From NCBI GenBank assembly GCA_036505215.1, contig DASXTW010000085.1:3067-67066 (forward strand): a DNA stretch of 64,000 bases, in the 5' to 3' direction. The stretch's first letter is position 1, and each line of letters begins with the position of its first letter. Source of the stretch: DASXTW01 sp036505215 (lineage in GTDB: Bacteria; Actinomycetota; UBA4738). The notes under the pieces are model-generated. The model did no database searches. It was not told the origin of the DNA and worked only from the letters and a program-made list of their open reading frames with translations. A program made the position numbers and the translations under genes. Positions 8,321-16,658 of this stretch are shown here, piece by piece.

Positions 8321-8815
8321 CTAGAGGCGCAGCCGGTATCCGAGGAGGGTCATCTGTTCGCTCACCGGCATGTCGATGTCGGTTGCCCGCTCGAACCCGA
8401 GGGATTGATACATGCGCTGGGCCGGCACCATCGGAGGCGTCGTCCTCAGGATCAGCGTCTCCTTCCCTGCCGCGCGACATCTGGCGATGACCTCCTCGAT
8501 GAGGGCACGGCCGATCCCTTCCCGCCGACGAGCTGGATCGACCCCCACCATCCGAAGGCCGGCTATCCCCGGAGTGGCCTGGCGGTCGTCGTCGCCGATC
8601 ACGTCGTCCAGCTCTATGGTGGCCGACCCCACCACCCGGCCGTCCTCGAGGGCGACCAGGACGACCGTGCGTCCCACTCGTCCCGCCACGTCCCGGACCA
8701 GATCGATGTGCTCGCTCCAGCCCGGGTCTTCCGGATCCCAGAACTCGGAGTAGGCTCGAGCAACGACATCTCCGGTCTCTTGGTACTCCTCGGGCCGAAC
8801 CTCGCGGATCTCCAC
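8321..8815 (-). CDS. GNAT family N-acetyltransferase
   Basis: 164 residues from GTG 8815. It has the Gcn5-related acetyltransferase fold. The central strand and acetyl-CoA loop are visible as IAGLRMVGVDPARRREGIGRALIEEVI (residues about 85-112, R/Q-x-x-G-x-G/A type pyrophosphate loop), followed by a C-terminal MYQSLGFERATDIDM. It transfers an acetyl group from acetyl-CoA to an unknown amine. It converges with the ABC exporter gene and is divergent from the MarR gene. A TAGGCT hexamer 9 bases upstream suggests a leaderless or near-leaderless transcript. Confidence 0.85.
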   Translation of the reverse strand: MEIREVRPEEYQETGDVVARAYSEFWDPEDPGWSEHIDLVRDVAGRVGRTVVLVALEDGRVVGSATIELDDVIGDDDRQATPGIAGLRMVGVDPARRREGIGRALIEEVIARCRAAGKETLILRTTPPMVPAQRMYQSLGFERATDIDMPVSEQMTLLGYRLRL

Positions 8816-8824
8816 GGCGAGTTG

Positions 8825-8830
8825 AGCCTA
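8825..8830 (-). promoter_or_regulatory. -10 element (TAGGCT) of GNAT gene
   Basis: Read on the minus strand, TAGGCT ends 9 bases before GTG 8815 and no ribosome site is present. This is consistent with a leaderless transcript. Confidence 0.35.
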
Positions 8831-8887
8831 TCGGATCCGGCGTTGCATTGGTAAAGCGACTTGACGAATTCGCTGGCGGGCGCGACC

Positions 8888-9319
8888 ATGCATCGAATGA
8901 ACGAGCTCGATCTCAGCCATCTCCTGCTGGAAGCGTTCCGCAGCCTTGATCGGGAGATCGAGGCCGCCCTGGAGGATCGAGGCGCCGGCGAGCTCAGGCC
9001 GAGCCAGGCTCTGGCCCTGCTCCTTGTCGACAGGGCCGGGACGCGCCTGTCCGAGTTGGCGCAGCGGGCGGCCATCACGAAACAGGCGATGATGCAGCTC
9101 GTGGACGACCTGCAGGAAATGGGGTGTGTGCGCCGCGTTCCCGATACCGAGGATGCCCGGGCCAAGATGGTGCGGCTCACGGCCAAGGGACTCCGGCTAC
9201 GGGCCAGCTCTCGCAAATCGATCCAGGCTGTGGAGTCGCGCATCCGCCGGCGACTCGGAGGCAGGCGATACGAGGCTCTCCGGGCCGCCCTGACCGAGGT
9301 CACCGAAGCAGAGGAATAG
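8888..9319 (+). CDS. MarR family transcriptional regulator
   Basis: 143 residues from ATG 8888; ATG 8897 or TTG 8861 are alternatives, and no convincing ribosome site separates them. The winged helix spans residues about 35-105: LRPSQALALLLVD, LSELAQRAAITKQAMMQLVD (recognition helix) and the wing RRVPDTEDARAKMVRLTAKG. Flanking helices form the dimer interface. MarR proteins usually repress and respond to small aromatic ligands or oxidants. It ends 5 bases before pgi. The divergent GNAT gene is the other natural target, so it may control either neighbour. This role is inferred from position alone. Confidence 0.88.
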   Translation: MHRMNELDLSHLLLEAFRSLDREIEAALEDRGAGELRPSQALALLLVDRAGTRLSELAQRAAITKQAMMQLVDDLQEMGCVRRVPDTEDARAKMVRLTAKGLRLRASSRKSIQAVESRIRRRLGGRRYEALRAALTEVTEAEE

Positions 9320-9324
9320 AGGCG

Positions 9325-10839
9325 TTGGACGACAGGGTTGCCCTTCGGCTGGCGGCGTTCGACCAGAACGACACCATCCGGCGCATCTGGCACGAGGACT
9401 TCACGGTCTGGCGGGACGATCCCACAGAGATCACGGATCGCCTCGGCTGGTTGACCGTCAGTGAGGGCATGCAGGAGCGGGTGCCCGAGCTCGAGGAATT
9501 CGCATCGAGCTGCGCCGCAGACGGATTGACCCATGCCGTCCTGGCGGGCATGGGCGGCTCGACCTTGGCTCCGGAGGTTCTCCGGGAAACCTTCGGTGTA
9601 TCGCCGGGCAGACTCGACCTCGTCGTCCTCGACACGACGCATCCCGACCAGATCCTGGCCGTGGAGCGAAGCCTGCCCATCGACCGAACCCTGTTCGTCA
9701 TCGCATCGAAGTCCGGGACCACAACCGAGACCCTCTCCCATTTCGCCTACTTCTGGGAGAAGGTTCCGGACGGCTCCAGGTTCGTCGCCATCACCGACCC
9801 GGGGACACCGTTGGAGAAGCTCGCGGCCGAACGTGGCTTCCGGCGCGTGTTCCTGAACCCGCCCGACATCGGGGGGCGGTACTCGGCGCTCTCCTACTTC
9901 GGGTTGGTGCCCGGCTCCCTCGTCGGCGTTGATCTGGACGAGCTGCTGGACCGCGCGATCTCAATGGCCGACGCCTGTGCCTCAGACGCCCCGGCGGCGA
10001 ACAACCCGGGAGCTCGGGTCGGAGCCGCCATCGGCGAGGCCGCCCTGGCCGGTAGGGACAAGCTCACGCTCATCCTCGATCCGATCGTCCGGACGTTCGG
10101 CTACTGGGTGGAACAGCTCATCGCCGAGTCGACCGGCAAGGAGGGGAAAGGCGTCGTGCCGGTCGAAGGCGAGGACCTGGGAGACCCGACGGTGTACGGG
10201 TCCGACCGGTTGTTCGTGGGGATCGGCGGCGACAACGTCGACAAGGGACTGGCGCCCATCCGTGACGCCGGGCATCCCGCCATCCATCTCTGGCTGGAAG
10301 ATGCCATCGAGCTCGGCCGGGAGCTCTTCCGCTGGGAGTTCGCCACGGCCGTGGCCGGGGCTGTTCTCGGCATCCATCCGTTCGACCAGCCGAACGTGCA
10401 GGAGGCCAAGGACGCGACCAGGAGGCTCCTGGCTCGAGGCGACGTGCCCGACCCCGGCCACGACGACCTCGGCCGGCTCCTCCAGCAGGTCCGCCCGGGC
10501 GACTACGTGGCGATCCAGGCGTATCTGCCCAGGGACCAGGACACCGAGCGGCGCCTCCAGGAAACCAGGATGCGCCTGCGTGACCGGCTGAGGGTCGCCA
10601 CCACCGTGGGGTTCGGCCCGCGGTTCCTGCATTCGACGGGGCAGCTTCACAAAGGAGGGCCGAACACGGGTGTGTTCATCCAGGTCGTGGATCCACCGGC
10701 TGAGGACGCCCCGATACCCGGACAGCCCTACTCCTTCGGAACGCTGATCGCCGCCCAGGCTGTCGGCGACCTCCAGTCGCTTCGCGCCCACGGACGGCGG
10801 GTGGCCAGGGTTGGTCTGGCCGACCTGGAAACCGCCTAG
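9325..10839 (+). CDS. pgi: glucose-6-phosphate isomerase
   Basis: 504 residues from TTG 9325, which is preceded by AGAGG and lies 5 bases after the MarR stop. It interconverts glucose 6-phosphate and fructose 6-phosphate in the cytoplasm. Sugar-phosphate isomerase motifs are present: MGGSTLAPEVL, VVLDTTHPDQIL and VIASKSGTTTETLSHF (the phosphate-binding SGTT loop). The C-terminal part carries FATAVAGAVLGIHPFDQPNV and the conserved QLHKGGPNTG. It resembles the isomerase half of the transaldolase-isomerase fusions of some bacteria, but here stands alone; a transaldolase lies at 54.6 kb. pgl follows after 13 bases, so glycolytic and pentose-phosphate steps are joined in one operon. Confidence 0.9.
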   Translation: MDDRVALRLAAFDQNDTIRRIWHEDFTVWRDDPTEITDRLGWLTVSEGMQERVPELEEFASSCAADGLTHAVLAGMGGSTLAPEVLRETFGVSPGRLDLVVLDTTHPDQILAVERSLPIDRTLFVIASKSGTTTETLSHFAYFWEKVPDGSRFVAITDPGTPLEKLAAERGFRRVFLNPPDIGGRYSALSYFGLVPGSLVGVDLDELLDRAISMADACASDAPAANNPGARVGAAIGEAALAGRDKLTLILDPIVRTFGYWVEQLIAESTGKEGKGVVPVEGEDLGDPTVYGSDRLFVGIGGDNVDKGLAPIRDAGHPAIHLWLEDAIELGRELFRWEFATAVAGAVLGIHPFDQPNVQEAKDATRRLLARGDVPDPGHDDLGRLLQQVRPGDYVAIQAYLPRDQDTERRLQETRMRLRDRLRVATTVGFGPRFLHSTGQLHKGGPNTGVFIQVVDPPAEDAPIPGQPYSFGTLIAAQAVGDLQSLRAHGRRVARVGLADLETA

Positions 10840-10852
10840 TAGGCGAGCTCCC

Positions 10853-11500
10853 GTGTTGGAACGCGAGCTGCGTGTCGTGGACGACGTGGCCGAGGAGGCC
10901 CTGGCGATCTTCTTGGCCGCCGCGCCGAAGACGGTCGTGCTCTCGGGGGGAGGCACGCCGGAGGCTTTCTACCGGCGGCTGGCCGGCGCGGAGTACGCCT
11001 GGGAGGAGGTCGAGTTCTTCTTCGGGGACGAGCGTTGCGTGTCGCGAGAGGACCAATGGTCCAACGCGCGGATGGCCGACGAAGCCCTTTTCTCCAAAGT
11101 ACCGGCGAGGAGCTATGCCATGGACGGACAGGGCTGCGACGCGGAGTGGTACGAGCGGATGCTTCGACGCCGGTTCGGCGAGGACCTCCTGTTCGACCTG
11201 GCGCTCTACGGCCTGGGGCCGGACGGCCACACGGCCTCGCTCTTCCCGGGGAGGCCGGAGGTCGAGGTGACCGATCGATGGGTTGTGCATGTGCGCGAGG
11301 CCGGACTCGAGCCGTTCGTCCCGCGGATCTCGCTCACCGTACCGGCGCTGTCGGCCGCGAAGCTCGGGGTCTTCCTCGTGGCCGGCGTGGACAAACAGAT
11401 CCCGCTTCGTCGGCTCATGGCCGGGGAGGACCTCCCGGCAGCCAGGCTGAAACCAGAGCGCCTGGTGATCCTGGCTGACCGTGCGGCCGCGGGGAGCTGA
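10853..11500 (+). CDS. pgl: 6-phosphogluconolactonase
   Basis: 215 residues from GTG 10853, 13 bases after pgi. It hydrolyses 6-phosphogluconolactone to 6-phosphogluconate in the oxidative pentose phosphate pathway. Family hallmarks are VVLSGGGTPEAFYRRL near residue 25, VEFFFGDERCVSREDQWSN near 50, and DLALYGLGPDGHTASLFPG near 110, which holds the GxGxDGHTASLFP active-site signature. It is slightly short for the family (about 230-250). The frame is open upstream into pgi, and the chosen start is where similarity begins. It converges with the VIT1-type transporter gene. Confidence 0.88.
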   Translation: MLERELRVVDDVAEEALAIFLAAAPKTVVLSGGGTPEAFYRRLAGAEYAWEEVEFFFGDERCVSREDQWSNARMADEALFSKVPARSYAMDGQGCDAEWYERMLRRRFGEDLLFDLALYGLGPDGHTASLFPGRPEVEVTDRWVVHVREAGLEPFVPRISLTVPALSAAKLGVFLVAGVDKQIPLRRLMAGEDLPAARLKPERLVILADRAAAGS

Positions 11501-11516
11501 ACCCTCCCGGAATCCG

Positions 11517-12320
11517 CTACCCGACCGCGCCGCCCACGTGGAGCAGTGTCCCCACGCCGTAGGTGATGGCGGCCAGCGATCCCCCGATCACCAGCATCCT
11601 GCCCCCTGAGAGCCACCCTGAACGCCCCGTGAGGAACGACATCGAGGCCCCCACCGCGAACAGGACGGTGCCACTTGCCCCGATGGACGAGAGGACGGCC
11701 GCGGTGCCGGACCCGACCACGAAGGGAAGGAGAGGAACAGCTGCTCCCAGCGAGAACATGACGAACGATGAGACCGCAGCGCCCCACGGTGAGCCGAGCT
11801 CCTCTGGATCCAGACCCAGCTCTTCGCGGGCGTGCGTGTCCAGGGCCACCTTCGGATCAGCCATCACGACTTCGGTGACCCGCTGAGCCAGCTCAGGTGG
11901 GAAGCCTCGCTGCTCGTAGATCTCCCGAAGTTCCTCGTGCTCTTCCTCGGGATCCGTGGCGAGCTCGTGGGCCTCGATGTGCAGCAGTCGTTCGAAGAGT
12001 TCCCGTTGCACCCGCATGGACACGTACTCGCCGCCGCCCATGGAGAAGGCTCCAGCCAGGAGGCCGGCCACGCCGGCCACGAGGATGACTTTGTTCGACA
12101 CGTTTGCCCCGGTCACCCCCATGATGAGCGACAAGTTCGACACCAAACCGTCGTTCACTCCGAAGATGGCGGCCCGGAGCGCGCCGCTCTTCCCCCCCAG
12201 GCCCATGGGCTCGTCGCTGCCGTGGGTGGGCCCGGGATGCGGATGGACCATTGGCATGCGATGCGACAACCTGAGCCGCTTCCTGATTCGAGACAGCACG
12301 CTTGGATCGGCGACCGACAT
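11517..12320 (-). CDS. VIT1/CCC1 family metal transporter
   Basis: 267 residues. After about 45 hydrophilic, histidine-containing residues comes the diagnostic ALRAAIFGVNDGLVSNLSLI first helix. Four further membrane segments follow in the CCC1/VIT1 pattern. The cytoplasmic loop between helices 2 and 3 (GGGEYVSMRVQRELFERLLH, then an acidic EEEHEELREIYEQRGF) is the metal-binding domain of this family. Eukaryotic homologues move Fe2+ or Mn2+ out of the cytosol, and the bacterial protein probably exports the same ions. It converges with pgl, with only 16 bases between stops, and lies 26 bases downstream of PAC2 on the same strand, so cotranscription with PAC2 is not excluded in either order. Confidence 0.87.
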   Translation of the reverse strand: MSVADPSVLSRIRKRLRLSHRMPMVHPHPGPTHGSDEPMGLGGKSGALRAAIFGVNDGLVSNLSLIMGVTGANVSNKVILVAGVAGLLAGAFSMGGGEYVSMRVQRELFERLLHIEAHELATDPEEEHEELREIYEQRGFPPELAQRVTEVVMADPKVALDTHAREELGLDPEELGSPWGAAVSSFVMFSLGAAVPLLPFVVGSGTAAVLSSIGASGTVLFAVGASMSFLTGRSGWLSGGRMLVIGGSLAAITYGVGTLLHVGGAVG

Positions 12321-12346
12321 GAGCCCCCTACCTCATCCTCCGTTCC

Positions 12347-13225
12347 TCACCGCTCCGCGTCTCCGTCGCCCTGCTCCCGCAGGAACCGCTCGAGCTCCGC
12401 CGCGATCGACTCGCCGGAGGGCACCTGCTCTTCACTCAGTCGTGCCCGACCGACGTTCTCATCGGCTGCCGCCTCCAGGCGAGCCACGTACTCGGTGAGC
12501 TCGTCGCTTTCCTGCACCGCCCCGAGCACGGTCTGCTCCCAGCCCCCCACCGCCCGTGTCAGGGGGTCCGTGTCCACCGACATCCCCAAGAGCTCGGCGA
12601 CTCGCTCGACCAGTGCCAGGGCTGCCTTGGGATTCGGCGCCACCGGCAGGTAATGGGGGACGGCAGCCCAGAGGCTGACCGATGGCAACCCTGCTCTGTT
12701 GGAGGCGTCGTGGAGCACCCCGACGATGCCGGTGGGACCCTCATACTGCGACCGGGCCAGTCCGAGTCGGCCGGCGGTCTCCTCGTCCACCGCCGACCCC
12801 ACCACGGGCACGGGGCGGCTGTGCGGCACGTCGGTGAGGAACGCGCCCAGCGTGATGAGCATCGAAGACCCGATCTCCTGGGCCGTGCCGAGGACCGCCC
12901 CGGTGAACGTGCGCCACCTGACGTTCGGCTCGGTGGCGCCGAACAGGACCACGTCCCGGCCCCCGACCGAGGCCGCGGCGAATTCGCCCTTGGGCCACTC
13001 GATCACGCGGCTCACGCCTTCCTCCAGGCGTACGGTGGGGCGGGTCACCTGGAAGTCGTAGAACTCCTCCGGATCGAGCGTGGCAAACGTGGTGGCACCC
13101 CACCGCTCCTGGAGGTACCTCAATGCGATCGATGCCGCCTCCCCACCGTCGTTCCAGCCCCTGAACGCGCAGATGAGCGGGGGGCGGTCCAGGTCGGGAC
13201 GCTCCAGGAACGTGACGTGCTCCAT
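12347..13225 (-). CDS. PAC2 family protein (proteasome assembly chaperone-like)
   Basis: 292 residues from ATG 13225. The PAC2 fold begins at RPPLICAFRGWNDGGEAASI (residues 13-32) and runs to about 220. Characteristic are ITLGAFLTDVPHSRPVPVVG and GIVGVLHDASNRAGLPSVSLW. The acidic C-terminal 70 residues look helical. In eukaryotes PAC2 helps assemble 20S proteasomes. Actinobacterial homologues are common, but their role is not established, and no proteasome gene is visible here. The frame continues upstream, but a TATGCT hexamer 8 bases before this ATG supports it as a leaderless start. Divergent from the c-di-GMP gene by 83 bases. Confidence 0.85.
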   Translation of the reverse strand: MEHVTFLERPDLDRPPLICAFRGWNDGGEAASIALRYLQERWGATTFATLDPEEFYDFQVTRPTVRLEEGVSRVIEWPKGEFAAASVGGRDVVLFGATEPNVRWRTFTGAVLGTAQEIGSSMLITLGAFLTDVPHSRPVPVVGSAVDEETAGRLGLARSQYEGPTGIVGVLHDASNRAGLPSVSLWAAVPHYLPVAPNPKAALALVERVAELLGMSVDTDPLTRAVGGWEQTVLGAVQESDELTEYVARLEAAADENVGRARLSEEQVPSGESIAAELERFLREQGDGDAER

Positions 13226-13233
13226 CGACTGCC

Positions 13234-13239
13234 AGCATA
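13234..13239 (-). promoter_or_regulatory. -10 element (TATGCT), leaderless start of PAC2 gene
   Basis: On the minus strand TATGCT ends 8 bases before ATG 13225. No Shine-Dalgarno sequence is present. Confidence 0.5.
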
Positions 13240-13308
13240 ACCGGGGCTTGCCCGACCCCGTCGCCTCAATCCGACGCAGGCTGAGCCGATCCACTAAGCA
13301 GCCGGCTC

Positions 13309-16200
13309 GTGGTGGACGACCTGGCCATTCGGCCTGACGACCGGGCCGATCCGACCGACGAAGCAGTGGGGAGGCGAGGGAACAGACCTGTGGAGTACCC
13401 GGACTCGGAGCATTCGGCCCCGACCGACTCGCTGGTCGATGATCTCCCACCACCCCTGCCCGACGGTGTCCTCTCCGACATCACGCACCTCCTGGTCTCC
13501 GAAGGAGCACCGGACAAGGTGCTGGAGGCGGTGGCGGAGGCCCTGGCCGAGCTCGTCCCGCACGAGAGCCTCGTTCTCTACCGCGCCGAGCCCCCGCTAC
13601 GCCTGCTTCGGCCGGTCCTGGTGAAGGACCCGCTCTACGAGCGGCAGATCTGGGCCATCGGAACGATCCCGTACGGGAAAGGGATCGCCGGGACCGCCGC
13701 GGAGACCCGTGCTCCTCAGCTGGTCAACGACGCCCACCTCGACCCTCGCGCCCTTCAGATCCCGGATACTCCGAACGACCCCGAATCGCTGGTGGCGATC
13801 CCCTTGTTGGCCCGAGACGAACTGAAGGGTGTGATGTGCCTCTATCGGCTGGGGGAGGAGAACCGTTTCAACGTCAGCGAGTTCAAGCTCGCCATCGTGT
13901 TCGGTGAGCTGGCCGCCCTCGCCATCGACAACGCCGAGATCAGGACGCGCCTCGAGACAGAGGTGGTCACAGACCACCTGACGGCGCTGTTCAATCACCG
14001 GTTCTTCCACGAGCGCCTCGGCGAGGAGATCAGGCGGGCCAACCGGCAGCGTTCGCGGGTGGGCCTGGTGATCTACGACATCGACGACTTCAAGCGGGTG
14101 AACGACACGTACGGTCACCTGGTGGGAGACCAGGTCCTGCAAGGAGTCGCCGCCATCTCCCGCGAAACCTGTCGAACCGAGGACGTGATCTGCAGGATCG
14201 GGGGCGAAGAGTTCGCCGTGATCCTTCCAGGAGCCGATCTGGCCGACGCCGTGGCCCTTGCGGAGAGGCTCCGGCTGGGCATCAGCAGCGTGTCCTTTCC
14301 GATCGTGGGACGCATCACCGTGAGCGCTGGAGTGGCCCAGGGGCCCATACACGCCTCCAGCCCGCGGGAGCTCATCACCTCTGCCGACCTGGCCCTGCTG
14401 CAGGCCAAGGCCTCGGGCAAGAACCAGGTGCTGGTTTACTCGGAGGGTGTAGCGGACGGCCAGGTGGCAGGGTTGACCTCCGGCGTTGGAGGCGAGGGGG
14501 AAGCTCCGCCCCTGGCGATCGGTACCCGTCGATCCCGGGCCCGCCTGGCCACGCTCACGTCCGCCGGCGAGCCCAGATCCGCCGCCCAGCTCCGCATGCT
14601 CCAGAGCCTCTCGGCGAAGCTGAACCGCCTCAACGACGTCCGACAGATCGGAGCGGTCATCACGGCCGAGCTCCGAAGCCTGATCGACTACCACAACTGC
14701 CGGGTCTTCCTGCTGCACGAGGACGGAGAGACCCTTCTCCCCATCGCTTTCGGGGGCGAGCTGATGGAGTATCAGGGGGAAACCTTCGACGCCCTCCTGA
14801 CCAAGGTCGGTGTGGGCATCACCGGCCACGTCGCCGAGAGCCACGAGTCCTGGTACGCACCGGACGCAAACGTCGACCCGTACGCCGTGAACATCCCCGG
14901 CACCGTGGACATCGATGAGTCGATCATGGCCGTTCCCATGCTCTATGGGGACCGGCTCATCGGGGTGGTCGTGCTGTCGAAGCTCGGCATCGACCAGTTC
15001 GACCACGAGGACATGCGGCTCCTGGAAGCGCTCGGGGCCAGCGCCGCGGTCGCCTTCGAGAACGCCCGTCTCCTGCAGGTCGAGCACGAGGCGGCCGAAG
15101 TGGCCGGGGCGCTCCTGCGACTGTCCCAGGCGCTCACGAAGGTCAGCGACACGTCGGGCGTGCTGAGTGAAGCCGTCCGAGCCATTCCATCGATGCTGCG
15201 CTGTGAAGAGGTCACCGCGTGGATCCGCGACTCGGGGACGGGTGCATTCCATCTCATCGAGCACCTCGGCTACGGGCCCGGGTCGGCGGACCGGCTTCAG
15301 GACATCACCGTCCCGGCCGACGTGGCAGAGCGATTCCTTCGCTCCGTGGAGGAGCCCTTCGTGGTCTCGAACGACGTCGTGGCCCTGGTGCCACCCGAGT
15401 CCAGGACTGCGAGCTCGAGCAAGGAGACCCTGGTGGCCCCGATGCGGTGGGAGCCCGACGGGCTGGGGGCGATCGTGGTATCGGCTCCCGCGGCCGGCGA
15501 GACGTTCACCGATGAGGATCTGCAGCTGGCCAGGGGCATCGCCGACATCACGTCGCTGGCTCTGGGCAATGCTCGCCGGTTCGACGACCTCGAGCGGGCG
15601 TACGTGTCCACGGTGGAGGCGCTGGCCAACGCGCTGGAGGCCCAGGACGAATACACCAGCGATCACGCCAGGGCCCTGGCCGAGATGACGCTGGCGGTCG
15701 GCGCCGAGCTCGGCCTGGAGGGCGAGCGGCTGAAGACTCTGGAGCTCGCCGCCCTGTTCCACGACATCGGGAAGATCGGGGTCCCCTCCGAGATCATCCG
15801 CAAGCCCGGTCCGCTCCGGGCCGAGGAGCGGCGGGTCATGAACCTCCATCCCGAGATCGGCGAGCAGATCCTGGCTCCGGTGCCGTTCCTCCAGTTGATC
15901 CGCCCGATCGTCCGAGCGTGCCACGAGCGGTGGGATGGGAAGGGGTACCCGGACGGCCTGGCCGGCGAGGCCATCCCTCTGGAGGCCCGGATCGTCTTCG
16001 TGTGCGACGCCTTCCATGCCATGACCAGCGATCGCCCCTACCGGAAGGCATTGCCGGAGAAGGAGGCCATCCGCCGGCTGAAGCTCGCCTCCGGGACCCA
16101 GTTCGATCCGAGGGTCATCGAGGCGTTCGTCCGATTGCACGCGGCAGGCCAGATCCATTACCAGCGATACGAGCCTGGCCGGCACCTCCTCGATCCCTGA
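13309..16200 (+). CDS. GAF-GGDEF-GAF-GAF-HD-GYP c-di-GMP turnover protein
   Basis: 963 residues, soluble. Domain order: GAF (about 40-190), GGDEF diguanylate cyclase (215-380), two GAF-like domains (430-580, 590-750), HD-GYP phosphodiesterase (765-955). The cyclase has an active RIGGEEF (298-302 GGEEF), with an inhibitory RxxD site (RTED) five residues before it. The phosphodiesterase keeps HDIGK near 818 and HERWDGKGYPDG near 876-884. Both catalytic sites look intact, so it may make and degrade cyclic di-GMP, switched by GAF ligands or by partner proteins. GTG 13309 is the longest credible start and GTGs further in are possible. It is divergent from PAC2 and transcribed alone. Confidence 0.92.
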   Translation: MVDDLAIRPDDRADPTDEAVGRRGNRPVEYPDSEHSAPTDSLVDDLPPPLPDGVLSDITHLLVSEGAPDKVLEAVAEALAELVPHESLVLYRAEPPLRLLRPVLVKDPLYERQIWAIGTIPYGKGIAGTAAETRAPQLVNDAHLDPRALQIPDTPNDPESLVAIPLLARDELKGVMCLYRLGEENRFNVSEFKLAIVFGELAALAIDNAEIRTRLETEVVTDHLTALFNHRFFHERLGEEIRRANRQRSRVGLVIYDIDDFKRVNDTYGHLVGDQVLQGVAAISRETCRTEDVICRIGGEEFAVILPGADLADAVALAERLRLGISSVSFPIVGRITVSAGVAQGPIHASSPRELITSADLALLQAKASGKNQVLVYSEGVADGQVAGLTSGVGGEGEAPPLAIGTRRSRARLATLTSAGEPRSAAQLRMLQSLSAKLNRLNDVRQIGAVITAELRSLIDYHNCRVFLLHEDGETLLPIAFGGELMEYQGETFDALLTKVGVGITGHVAESHESWYAPDANVDPYAVNIPGTVDIDESIMAVPMLYGDRLIGVVVLSKLGIDQFDHEDMRLLEALGASAAVAFENARLLQVEHEAAEVAGALLRLSQALTKVSDTSGVLSEAVRAIPSMLRCEEVTAWIRDSGTGAFHLIEHLGYGPGSADRLQDITVPADVAERFLRSVEEPFVVSNDVVALVPPESRTASSSKETLVAPMRWEPDGLGAIVVSAPAAGETFTDEDLQLARGIADITSLALGNARRFDDLERAYVSTVEALANALEAQDEYTSDHARALAEMTLAVGAELGLEGERLKTLELAALFHDIGKIGVPSEIIRKPGPLRAEERRVMNLHPEIGEQILAPVPFLQLIRPIVRACHERWDGKGYPDGLAGEAIPLEARIVFVCDAFHAMTSDRPYRKALPEKEAIRRLKLASGTQFDPRVIEAFVRLHAAGQIHYQRYEPGRHLLDP

Positions 16201-16244
16201 CCGCCGCCCTTCCGAGGCCACGTCCTGTTTCGTCCAAAAATGGC

Positions 16245-16250
16245 TAGCCT
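16245..16250 (+). promoter_or_regulatory. -10 element (TAGCCT), possible leaderless start
   Basis: TAGCCT ends 8 bases before GTG 16259. No ribosome site precedes that codon. Confidence 0.35.
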
Positions 16251-16258
16251 CTTGACCT

Positions 16259-16630
16259 GTGGAAGGGGAGATCGCGTGGGCCATCGAGACCTCCAAGGAC
16301 GGCGAACGATGGCGCTTCTTCGGCAAGGCCTGGGCGAAGCCTGGTGAAGCTCTCTTGGTCCACGCGGCTCCTCGATTCGTGCGGTTCCGGAGGCTCGACG
16401 GCGACGAAGAATGGTGCACGCCCCTGGAACGGGCGGGCGATCACCCCATGACGCTCCTGCGTCTCGAGGAGCCCGAGCGAGAGGACCTGTGGCCAGGACC
16501 GGAGCACACCGGCCTGCCAGTCCTCCTGCCGGGTGGTGAGGAGGGCCGCCTCCTTCGCTTCGAGCACTCCCCCGACGGGGACCGCTGGACGTGGGCGGTC
16601 GAGTTCCGCGGCCTTCGCCATCCTGGGTGA
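16259..16630 (+). CDS. hypothetical protein, two tryptophan-rich half repeats
   Basis: 123 residues from GTG 16259. I do not recognise a family. The protein is soluble, acidic and rich in Trp, Arg and Glu. Two segments resemble each other: ETSKDGERWRFFGKAW near the N-terminus and EHSPDGDRWTWAVEFRG near the C-terminus. This suggests an internal duplication of a small beta unit. It stands between the c-di-GMP gene and the YchF-type ATPase gene and ends 28 bases before the latter, so it may share its transcript. A TAGCCT hexamer 8 bases upstream could drive a leaderless message. No frame competitor on either strand looks better. Confidence 0.6.
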   Translation: MEGEIAWAIETSKDGERWRFFGKAWAKPGEALLVHAAPRFVRFRRLDGDEEWCTPLERAGDHPMTLLRLEEPEREDLWPGPEHTGLPVLLPGGEEGRLLRFEHSPDGDRWTWAVEFRGLRHPG

Positions 16631-16658
16631 TCCGGGCCATGGCGAACCGGGGAGTCGC

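Noticed and set aside
13597..16419. Long open frame on the minus strand (940 codons), and similar ones at 28425-30782, 34392-36560 and 61960-63951
   Set aside because: They lie exactly antisense to proteins with recognisable domains and show no motif of their own. They are shadows caused by high G+C in third positions.
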